Shown piece by piece: positions 22,964-30,180 of a DNA stretch of 33,463 nt. The stretch is from the NCBI GenBank assembly GCA_023511915.1, contig JAIMAN010000026.1, forward strand, positions 1-33,463, given 5' to 3'. The number at the start of each line of letters is the position of its first letter. Position 1 is the stretch's first letter. A program made the translations under genes and the position numbers. Below the pieces are notes generated by a model. The model saw nothing but the letters and a program-made list of their open reading frames with translations, did not search any database and was not told the DNA's origin. This DNA is from Armatimonadota bacterium. GTDB taxonomy: Bacteria; Armatimonadota; Fimbriimonadia; Fimbriimonadales; GBS-DC.

Positions 22964-24220
22964 CTATTTCCCGTACGGCGTGTTCGGCGGCAGACCGCAG
23001 AACAGCCGATCGTATGCCGTGAGTAGCACCTGCTCGCTGCGCTCCCAACTGAGGCAGTCCAGAAACCGCTGACGACCGTATTGGCTCATGAAGCGGCGGC
23101 GCTCGTCGTCCATCAGCAGTTCCAATATGGCATCGCCGAACGATTCGGGGCGGTCGTCTGGGGGCGAGATGAGCGCGTCCTGCGCCGACCACTTGTTCTC
23201 GATGCTGGGCGTCGCCACGATGGGCACGCCGACCGCCATGAATTCGATGATTTTGTTCATCGTCGAGCGCGCGGTGTAGGTGTTGTCGGGGTCGCTGGCG
23301 ACGCCCACATCGGCGGCGCTGAGGTAGCGCAGCAGCAGGTCGCGCTCGCGCACGAAGCCCGTGAAGGTGATGTAGTCGTTCAGGTTCAGTTGCTGCGCCA
23401 GTTGCTTGACCTCCTCTAAGCAGTCGCCTGAGCCAATCGCGAGGAAATGCACATCGCGGTAGCCGCGCGTGTAGACGATATGATGCGCCGCCTTGACGAA
23501 GATGTCCGTGCCGTCTTGCGGTCCCATGATGCCCAAGTAGCACACGAGATGCTTTTTGCCGCGCTTGACGCTGAGGTCAGGTTCTACGGGCATGAACTCG
23601 GAGGCGCGGGGACCGCTGCGCACGATTACAATCTTTTCGGGGTCTGCCTTGCCGCGCTCCAGCGCGTTCTGGCGGTACGACTCGTTCATCTCGATAATCA
23701 TATCCGCCAGTTGATAAGACCAGCGCTCGAACAGCACCTGCAGGTGATAAAACAGCCCGCGCTTTTTGAAGCGCACTTCGTAGAGTTCAGGGCACAGGTC
23801 GCGATGCTCATAGACGAACTTTTTGCCGCGCGCCTTGTAATACAGCCCAATAGACCAGAAGATGTCCAGCGGGTTGCCCACATGGAACACATCGAAGCCC
23901 TGTTCGCGTTCCACGCGCTTGCTGAGTCGGAAGGTGTGCCACAGGCAGTAGAGCGCCTCCTTGACGAAGTTGCCGACGCTGTGGGTGGGGGGCAGCATCG
24001 GGTAGCGGTAGAGGTGGACGCCCTCCAGCACGCAGTAGTCGGGGTCTTCGGGCGATCGGGGCGAGATGACCGACACATGGTAGCCCGCGCGCTGCAGCGA
24101 GGTCGCCACCTGCCACATGCGGCGATCGTGCGGCACAGGCAGGTTCTCCAGTACCAAGAGAACCCTGCGCGGCTGCTCCTCAAGCGAACCGACTCGCTCT
24201 ATCTCAGGCTCTTTCAGCAT
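22964..24220 (-). CDS. GT4 family glycosyltransferase (paralog of 25417-26649)
   Basis: This 418-residue predicted retaining glycosyltransferase has two Rossmann domains. The N-terminal one has 'LENLPVPHDRRMWQVATSL' and 'VSVISPRSPEDPDY', and the middle carries 'VYEHRDLCPELYE'. The nucleotide-sugar half contains 'YLGIMGPQDGTDIFVKA' and 'STMNKIIEFMAVGVPIVA', which replaces the usual E-x7-E region. It probably adds a sugar to a lipid-linked polysaccharide precursor on the inner face of the membrane; donor and acceptor cannot be told. The ATG at 24220 overlaps the end of the upstream glycosyltransferase by 7 nt, so it is the last gene of the algD-led run. It resembles the gene at 25417-26649 over its whole length. 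Confidence 0.9.
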   Translation of the reverse strand: MLKEPEIERVGSLEEQPRRVLLVLENLPVPHDRRMWQVATSLQRAGYHVSVISPRSPEDPDYCVLEGVHLYRYPMLPPTHSVGNFVKEALYCLWHTFRLSKRVEREQGFDVFHVGNPLDIFWSIGLYYKARGKKFVYEHRDLCPELYEVRFKKRGLFYHLQVLFERWSYQLADMIIEMNESYRQNALERGKADPEKIVIVRSGPRASEFMPVEPDLSVKRGKKHLVCYLGIMGPQDGTDIFVKAAHHIVYTRGYRDVHFLAIGSGDCLEEVKQLAQQLNLNDYITFTGFVRERDLLLRYLSAADVGVASDPDNTYTARSTMNKIIEFMAVGVPIVATPSIENKWSAQDALISPPDDRPESFGDAILELLMDDERRRFMSQYGRQRFLDCLSWERSEQVLLTAYDRLFCGLPPNTPYGK

Positions 24221-25407
24221 ACTAACTCCTGCGCGATTGGCTGGGGCATCGGGGTCAGCCCCATCAGGTGGCAGACTTTCTCAGCGTGCGCTTTGATCGA
24301 GTATTGCTCGGCGGTTTGGCGTGCGGCGGGGCTGAGCGCGTCCCGATTCAGGTAGCAGCGCTCGATGAGGGCTGCCAACTGTTCGGGGTCGCGTTCGCGC
24401 AGCACATAGCCGTTCTCACCGTCTTTGACGACAGCGGGCATGCCGCCGACATTCGTGACGACAGCGGGCACGCCGCACGCGAGCGCTTCCAGCAGCGCGG
24501 TCGGCAGCCCTTCCCACAGCGAGGTCATCACGAACACATCCGCCTGATAATAATACGGCAAAATCGCCTCGCGCGGCAGCAAGCCCGTCATCACTACGGA
24601 GTCTGAGACTCCGCACTGCGCGACAGCGTTGCGCACTTCGGTCTCCACGGGGTTGAAGTCGTGCGAGCCGCCGACGATGGTCAGCACGGCGTCGGGGTAG
24701 CGCTTGCGGAACCACGCGAAGCCCGCAATCAGCAGATCCAGCCCCTTCGAGGCGTCCAGCCTGCCCACGAACAGAATCTGCGGCGCACCGCGGGGACGTT
24801 CGGCGGGCGGGGTGTATTCGTCGGTCTCGATGCCCAGCGGCGTGTAGTGAATTTTGTGCGCGTGCTGCGGGAACTTGGCGACATAGAAGTCGTAGTCGGC
24901 GGGGCTGATGGTGAACACGCCCTGTGCGCGGGCAATCACGCGCGCCTCCATCCGCTGGAACCACGCCCGAAACGCGCGCCAGCGGAACAGCGGGTGCGTC
25001 GTCCACTTCTCGAAAAACGCCGACTGTCCGTGCGTGTTGAAATAAAGCGGGATATCGTCGTGCAGGAACGCCAGCCCGTGTTCGGCGCGCTGGATGTAGA
25101 CCGCCGCGCCCATCCGTAGGAACTCCGCCTTCTGCCGCTTGAGCGCGTTCAGGAACTTGAAGTTCAGCGGGATTTTCGAGCGACGCTGTTTCTCGTCATC
25201 CACATAGAGCAGGGGCAGGAACGGGCGCGCGGAGTTTTTCAGGCGCACGGTCGTCCACTGGCGCAGGGGCAGACTGGGGTCGGTCGTGATGCCGACGCAG
25301 TAGAGTTCGACGGGCGCGTAGCGGGCGAAGTTCTTCGTATACTCCAATACGCCGCCCATCGGATACTCGGCAAAGTCTCCTGCGTATGCCAGAATCAGTT
25401 TGCGCAT
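24214..25407 (-). CDS. GT4 family glycosyltransferase
   Basis: This 397-residue glycosyltransferase has the GT4 hallmarks: 'ILFVGRLDASKGLDLLIAGF' opening the donor-binding domain, 'VMTGLLPREAILPYYYQADV', and the E-x7-E motif in 'SLWEGLPTALLEALACGVPAV'. The N-terminal acceptor domain starts 'LAYAGDFAEYPMGGVLEYTKNF'. It is not closely related to the two neighbours on either side, which resemble each other. It follows the upstream glycosyltransferase by 9 nt and overlaps the next start by 7 nt, indicating one operon for polysaccharide assembly. A 17-bp perfect palindrome lies within the gene at 24597-24613. Confidence 0.92.
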   Translation of the reverse strand: MRKLILAYAGDFAEYPMGGVLEYTKNFARYAPVELYCVGITTDPSLPLRQWTTVRLKNSARPFLPLLYVDDEKQRRSKIPLNFKFLNALKRQKAEFLRMGAAVYIQRAEHGLAFLHDDIPLYFNTHGQSAFFEKWTTHPLFRWRAFRAWFQRMEARVIARAQGVFTISPADYDFYVAKFPQHAHKIHYTPLGIETDEYTPPAERPRGAPQILFVGRLDASKGLDLLIAGFAWFRKRYPDAVLTIVGGSHDFNPVETEVRNAVAQCGVSDSVVMTGLLPREAILPYYYQADVFVMTSLWEGLPTALLEALACGVPAVVTNVGGMPAVVKDGENGYVLRERDPEQLAALIERCYLNRDALSPAARQTAEQYSIKAHAEKVCHLMGLTPMPQPIAQELVC

Positions 25408-25416
25408 CGTCGTCGC

Positions 25417-26649
25417 CTATTTACCTACAGATTTGCCGCGCCTGCACGGTTGCATCATCAGGTTGTCATAGAACTCAATCAGTTTCTCGCGACTGTGTTC
25501 CCAGTTGAGGCACTCCAGGAACCGTTTGCGTCCGAACTCGCCCATCTGTTGGCGGCGTTCGGGGTCGTTCAGCAGGTCGATAATCGCCTGCGCGAAGGCT
25601 TTCTCGTCGTTGTCGGGGATGTAGACCGCTGCGTCTTGTGCCGAGTAGCGCGACTCTTTGAGGTCGAATGAGACAATCGGCAGCCCGACCGCCATGTATT
25701 CGATAACCTTATTCATCGTGGAGACATCGTTGAGGGGGTTCAGCGGGTCGGGCGCGAGGGCGATGTCGGCAGTGCTGAAGTAGCGCAGCAGGTCGTCGTC
25801 GGGGATGCGCCCCGTGAACTCCACGAAGTCGGTGAGGTTCAACTCGTGCGACAGTTTCACGAGGTCGGGGTACATATCGCCGCCGCCAATCAGCGCGAAG
25901 TGGCACTGGTGATAGCCGAAGGTATGCACGACATGGGCAATCGCGCGCAGCAGGTAGTCCACGCCGTCTTGCGCGCCCATCACGCCGAGGTAGACGCCCA
26001 AGTAGGGGCGTCCACGCTTGAGGGCGGGGTCGGGCTGCACGCGCTGGAATCGGCTGGCTAACGGTCCGCTGCGCACCACCGTGATTCGGTCGGGTGGGAT
26101 GCCCCCGCGTTCCATCGCCACGCGCCGATACGATTCGTTGGTGGCGATCACGGCGTCGGCGGTGCGGTAGGTCTGCTTTTCCAGCCACAGCAAGCCCTTG
26201 TGAAACAGGTCGCGCCGATTGAAACGCGACTCGTAGAGTTCAGGGCACAAATCGTGCTGGTCGAACACGAACTTGACGCCCTTGCGCTTGTACCAGCGCC
26301 CGATGAGCCAGAAGGTGTCGGGCGGGTTGCAGGTCTGGATCACATCGAAGCCGCGCTCGCGCCACACGCGCCGCGCCAATCGCCAAGTCTGCAGCCAGCA
26401 GTAGCTGAACTCGTAGAGGAAGCTCAGCACGCTTTTGGTCGGCGGGGGCATCGGGTAGCGGTAGAGATGCACGCCGTTAAGCTCCATGTATTCAGGCTCG
26501 TCTTTGGGGCGCGGCGAGATGACCGACACTTCGTAGCCCGCCTCGGTCAGCGCGAGCGACTCTTGCCACACGCGCCTGTCCATCGGCACGGGCAGATTCT
26601 CCACTAATATCAGCACTCTTCCTTTCGGTTTACCAGTACAGTCCGACAT
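25417..26649 (-). CDS. GT4 family glycosyltransferase (paralog of 22964-24220)
   Basis: This 410-residue glycosyltransferase starts 'GRVLILVENLPVPMDRRVWQ' after a short lead and includes 'FVFDQHDLCPELYESRF', 'VYLGVMGAQDGVDYLLRAI' and 'STMNKVIEYMAVGLPIVSFD'. About half the residues look identical to the gene at 22964-24220, so the two arose by duplication and now flank an unrelated glycosyltransferase. The ATG at 26649 lies inside the 3' end of the algD-like gene (20-nt overlap in another frame). An alternative internal start would remove the overlap but also the leading residues. Its role is likely in the same polysaccharide pathway. Confidence 0.9.
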   Translation of the reverse strand: MSDCTGKPKGRVLILVENLPVPMDRRVWQESLALTEAGYEVSVISPRPKDEPEYMELNGVHLYRYPMPPPTKSVLSFLYEFSYCWLQTWRLARRVWRERGFDVIQTCNPPDTFWLIGRWYKRKGVKFVFDQHDLCPELYESRFNRRDLFHKGLLWLEKQTYRTADAVIATNESYRRVAMERGGIPPDRITVVRSGPLASRFQRVQPDPALKRGRPYLGVYLGVMGAQDGVDYLLRAIAHVVHTFGYHQCHFALIGGGDMYPDLVKLSHELNLTDFVEFTGRIPDDDLLRYFSTADIALAPDPLNPLNDVSTMNKVIEYMAVGLPIVSFDLKESRYSAQDAAVYIPDNDEKAFAQAIIDLLNDPERRQQMGEFGRKRFLECLNWEHSREKLIEFYDNLMMQPCRRGKSVGK

Positions 26650-27946
26650 AGCGCCCTCTCAGTGCTTCTGGCGTCAGCGCGCGGGCAAGGTCGACGATGA
26701 CTTGGCTCTCGCGATGCTCGGCGAGGATTGCCTCACGCGCTGCGGAATCGAGGTGCCCAATCACAAGCACTTCAGCGTGTTGGACGACTTCGCGGGCGTC
26801 CTCGCGCAGGATTTCGCGAATGTGCGGGATTTCGCGCTCGATGTACGCCTTGTTCGAGCCGTACAGCGCGGCATACGAGACATTCGGGTCGTGAATCAGC
26901 AGGCGGTAGCCCTTGCCGATGAGTTGCTCGGCGAGTTCCACGAGGGGGCTTTCGCGCAGGTCGTCGGTGCCAGGCTTGAACGATAGTCCGAACAGCCCCA
27001 CCTTGCGCTTGCGCAGGCGCACAATCTGCTTGGCGACCTCTTCGATTTGGCGGCGGTTGCTGGGCAGGATGGCTTCCAGCGTCGGCAGCTCCAGGTCGTT
27101 GGCGCGGGCGCGGTAGGTGAGCGCGCGCAGGTCCTTCGGCAGGCACGATCCGCCGAACGCGAAGCCGGGTGTAAGATACTTTGGCGAGATATTCAGCTTC
27201 GTGTCGGCGCAGAAGACGCGCATCACCTCGTGGCTATCGACGCCCTCTGCCTTGCACAGCATGCCCAACTCGTTGGCGAAGGTGATTTTGAGCGCGTGGA
27301 AAGCGTTGCAGGCGTACTTGATCATCTCCGCCGTGCGGATGGACACCAGAAATAGCTGCGCCTTCACCGTCTCGTAGAGCGCGGCGACGGTTTCGGCGTC
27401 CTCTGGGCGCAGCGCGCCGACCACCGTGAACGGCGGATCGTAGAAGTCGGCGATGGCTGTGCCCTCGCGCAGGAATTCGGGGTTGACCGCCAGCCCGAAG
27501 TGTTCGTTCACGCGCTTGCCCGACGCCTCCTCAAGGATGGGCAGCACGACCTCCTCCGCTGTGCCGGGCAGGATCGTGCTGCGGATGACCACGATGTGGT
27601 ACGCCTGCTTCGTGATGAGCGCCTCGCCGATTTGGCGGGCGACACGCTCTAAGTAGTCGGTGCGCAGGTCGCCGTTCTCTTGGCTCGGCGTGCCCACACA
27701 CAGCAGGGAGATTTCGGTGCTGTGAACCGCCTCCGTCACGTTGTCGGTCACGGTCAGCTTGCCCGACTCGACGGCTTGCTGCAGATACGGCTCCAAGTTC
27801 GCCTCGACGATGGGCGCCTTGCCCTGACGGATGAGGTCTAACTTGTAGGGGTCAACATCGACGCCGATAACCGTGTGCCCCTCTTTCGCGAGACACGCCG
27901 CCGACACCGCTCCGACATAGCCTAATCCGAAGATGCTCACGCGCAT
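26630..27946 (-). CDS. algD: GDP-mannose 6-dehydrogenase (AlgD-like)
   Basis: This 438-residue enzyme should oxidise GDP-mannose to GDP-mannuronate with NAD. It starts MRVSIFGLGYVGAV (Rossmann GLGYVG, residues 7-12), then 'GVDVDPYKLDLI' and 'FLREGTAI'. The catalytic Cys268 lies in 'FAFGGSCLPKDLRALTYRA', and 'GLSFKPGTDDLRESPLVELA' follows. From memory, Pseudomonas AlgD is 436 residues with its catalytic cysteine at 268 and shares these segments; UDP-glucose dehydrogenases differ in them. A UDP-sugar enzyme is the less likely alternative. I chose the ATG at 27946 over a GTG at 27958 to match the family start. TATAAT lies 37 nt upstream. It heads the run of three glycosyltransferases. None of the other alginate genes is in view. 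Confidence 0.85.
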   Translation of the reverse strand: MRVSIFGLGYVGAVSAACLAKEGHTVIGVDVDPYKLDLIRQGKAPIVEANLEPYLQQAVESGKLTVTDNVTEAVHSTEISLLCVGTPSQENGDLRTDYLERVARQIGEALITKQAYHIVVIRSTILPGTAEEVVLPILEEASGKRVNEHFGLAVNPEFLREGTAIADFYDPPFTVVGALRPEDAETVAALYETVKAQLFLVSIRTAEMIKYACNAFHALKITFANELGMLCKAEGVDSHEVMRVFCADTKLNISPKYLTPGFAFGGSCLPKDLRALTYRARANDLELPTLEAILPSNRRQIEEVAKQIVRLRKRKVGLFGLSFKPGTDDLRESPLVELAEQLIGKGYRLLIHDPNVSYAALYGSNKAYIEREIPHIREILREDAREVVQHAEVLVIGHLDSAAREAILAEHRESQVIVDLARALTPEALRGRYVGLYW

Positions 27947-27983
27947 AGTCGCCACCAAAGGCGTTGTTCCATACCGCCCCTAT

Positions 27984-27989
27984 ATTATA
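27984..27989 (-). promoter_or_regulatory. -10 box (TATAAT) of the algD-glycosyltransferase operon
   Basis: A perfect minus-strand TATAAT lies 37 nt before the algD ATG and after the stop of the upstream glycosyltransferase at 28018, so the operon has its own promoter. Confidence 0.5.
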
Positions 27990-28017
27990 GCCCAATCGCG
28001 CTACAAAAAGTGCGGGG

Positions 28018-29241
28018 CTATTCCCAGCGTGCGTGTTTGTATTCATTCCAGACGCGCTTGTAGACCTGCTGGGTCTGTTGGGCAATACGCTTCCAGTTGA
28101 ACTCGCGCTGCACGGCTTTCTGGGCGTTATGGGCGCGGCGCTGCGCAGCGTCGGGGTCTTGCAGGATGCGCAGGATGCCCCATGCGAGGCTCTCGGCGTT
28201 GCCCGCGTAGGTCAGGATGCCCGTCTCCTCGTGACGCACGACCTCTTTGAGACCGCCCGCGTCAGAGACCACCACAGGCGCGCCTGCCGCCATCGCCTCC
28301 AGCGCGACGATTCCGAACGGCTCGTACAGGCTGGGGTAGACCGCTACATCCACCACGCGGTACAGGCGCAGCAGGTCGCTGTCGGGGATGAAGCCCGTGA
28401 ACTGCACGGCGTCCTCCAAGTGGCAAAAGCGCACGAACTCCTCCAGATGCGCGCGGTAGCCCCCGCCGACGACCACCAGTTTGGCGTTGGGGATTTCTGC
28501 CCGCACGATGGGCAACGCCTGCAGCAGCACCTGCACGCCCTTCTCGCGCACCATGCGCCCGACGAAAAAAATCAGCGGTTGGCTCGGCGCAGCGAAACGC
28601 GCACGGAACGCTTGACGCTCCGCTTCGGGGAACTCAAACTGGAACTTCTCGGCGCGGATGCCGTTGGGGATAACATCGAGCTTGTCGTAAGGCGTGTTGA
28701 GGGCGTACATCACCTCGCCGCGCATAAATTCGCTGCACACAACCACGCGCCACGCCTCGTAGCTCAGCTCCCACTCCAGTTGGTGGATGGCGCGGGAGAG
28801 GTCGGAGTGGATTCCGCCGTGCCTGCCATGTTCGGTCGCGTGGATGGTGGCGATTAGCGGCAGTTTGTAGCGGTGCTTGAGGGCTTTGGCGGCAGGGTGT
28901 ACCAGCCAGTCGTGCGCGTGCAGCAGAATTGGCTCGCGTTGGGTTTGGGCGGGCTTGCCGCGCAGCAGGTCGGCGATGAGTGCGTTGGTACGCGCCTCGA
29001 ACGCGGCGTTCATCGCCCACACGCCCTGCAGGAAGTCGCCGTGCGGGGACGGCGGCGCGCCCACCCGATGCAGATGCACGCCGTTCTCGACGGCTTCGTC
29101 GGGCGCGTCGGGGTGCGTGGCGGTAATCACATCCACCTGCACGCCCTGCGCTGCCAACGCCTCCGACAGCTCCTGCACATGGCGGGCAATCCCCCCGACG
29201 AGGCGCGGGGGGTACTCCCACGATAGCATCATCACGCGCAC
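28018..29241 (-). CDS. GT4 glycosyltransferase, glycogen/starch-synthase-like
   Basis: This 407-residue enzyme begins 'VRVMMLSWEYPPRLVGGIARHVQ', the pattern of the glycogen-synthase-like branch of GT4 where a Gly-Gly loop contacts the donor. Further motifs are 'LLHAHDWLVHPAAKAL', 'IPNGI', 'FFVGRMVREKGVQVLLQAL' and the E-x7-E motif in 'YEPFGIVALEAMAAGAPVV'. It may make glucan or add sugars to a surface polymer. A GTG at 29241 with GGAG about 8 nt upstream is the chosen start; GTG at 29262 and ATG at 29232 are alternatives. It lies 33 nt after the lipoprotein gene, so it may belong to that upstream run rather than the algD operon. Confidence 0.9.
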   Translation of the reverse strand: MRVMMLSWEYPPRLVGGIARHVQELSEALAAQGVQVDVITATHPDAPDEAVENGVHLHRVGAPPSPHGDFLQGVWAMNAAFEARTNALIADLLRGKPAQTQREPILLHAHDWLVHPAAKALKHRYKLPLIATIHATEHGRHGGIHSDLSRAIHQLEWELSYEAWRVVVCSEFMRGEVMYALNTPYDKLDVIPNGIRAEKFQFEFPEAERQAFRARFAAPSQPLIFFVGRMVREKGVQVLLQALPIVRAEIPNAKLVVVGGGYRAHLEEFVRFCHLEDAVQFTGFIPDSDLLRLYRVVDVAVYPSLYEPFGIVALEAMAAGAPVVVSDAGGLKEVVRHEETGILTYAGNAESLAWGILRILQDPDAAQRRAHNAQKAVQREFNWKRIAQQTQQVYKRVWNEYKHARWE

Positions 29242-29274
29242 GGGGTACTCCGTTCGCCGCACAAGGCGGGGTTC

Positions 29275-30180
29275 CTACTGCAGTACGACCGTGCCCAAGT
29301 CAATCTGCTGGGTCAGGCTGGTGACGGTCAGCGTGCGCGTGGCGGTGCGTGTGCCTTTGGTGAACACGAGGCGGTAGTCGCCCGGCAGCAGCCACAGCTG
29401 GAACGCGCCGCTGGGCTGCGACAAGATGACCGACTCGCTGGCGATGGGCGCGTCAGGCGGGGTGTAGACATCGATGCGCACGCCGACGGCGTCGCTGGCG
29501 GGCACTTGCACCACGCCGCGCACATTGCCGGGCTGCCCCGGCGGGTTGTCGTCCGTTTCGGGCAGCAGCAGCAGGTCGCCCACATCCATCACGCCGTCAA
29601 TCACAGGCTGGTCGGCGAGGAATCGGCGCGGGAGGTAGCCCGTTTTCTGCACCTCGCCTTCGGGATCCAGCACGCCGTCGGGGTCGTAGGCGACGCCGTT
29701 GAGGGTGAAGCGCCCTGTGGTCGGGTTGCTTTGGGCGCGTTGCCCCAGCAGCGTGATGGTCGCCTCGCCGACGGGCTGCTGCGTTAGCGCGTCCACGATG
29801 CGCCCCTGCACGGCAATCGTCTGCCTGCCCACATACAGGTCGCCGAGGTCTACGGTCTGTCCTGCCTGCAGTGGGGGCAGTGCGAAGGTGAAGTCGGGCA
29901 AGCCGGGCGTGCGCACGATGAGTTGCGTGGCGGTCGGCGACACGCGCAGTTGGAACGCGCCCTCTTGGGTGCTGGTGCGCACGCTCTGCCCGCCGACAAT
30001 AACCGTTGCGGGCGGGTTCGGCGGCTGACCCGTGCCGACCAGCACCACGCGCCCCTGCAGCAGGGTGGACGGACCGAAGCTGCCCCCGCCGCCCCCACAG
30101 CCTGCAAGCAGCGCGGTCAGCCCTATAACGACGCCCAGCAGCAATACCCAAAGTCGAAATCGCCGTCTCATCACTTTCAC
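29275..30180 (-). CDS. Predicted lipoprotein with carboxypeptidase-regulatory-like domains
   Basis: This 301-residue protein has a lipoprotein signal: a basic start, a hydrophobic stretch 'LWVLLLGVVIGLTALLAGC' and the lipobox LLAGC at about 24-28, followed by a Gly run. The rest consists of beta-sandwich repeats of the carboxypeptidase-regulatory type, for example 'LQGRVVLVGTGQPPNPPATV', 'VQGRIVDALTQQPVGEATIT' and 'VRGVVQVPASDAVGVRIDV'. Such domains often serve as spacers or surface scaffolds. No catalytic motif is seen. The GTG at 30180 overlaps the upstream stop (GTGA), suggesting coupling; the ATG at 30171 is an alternative start. Confidence 0.82.
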   Translation of the reverse strand: MKVMRRRFRLWVLLLGVVIGLTALLAGCGGGGGSFGPSTLLQGRVVLVGTGQPPNPPATVIVGGQSVRTSTQEGAFQLRVSPTATQLIVRTPGLPDFTFALPPLQAGQTVDLGDLYVGRQTIAVQGRIVDALTQQPVGEATITLLGQRAQSNPTTGRFTLNGVAYDPDGVLDPEGEVQKTGYLPRRFLADQPVIDGVMDVGDLLLLPETDDNPPGQPGNVRGVVQVPASDAVGVRIDVYTPPDAPIASESVILSQPSGAFQLWLLPGDYRLVFTKGTRTATRTLTVTSLTQQIDLGTVVLQ

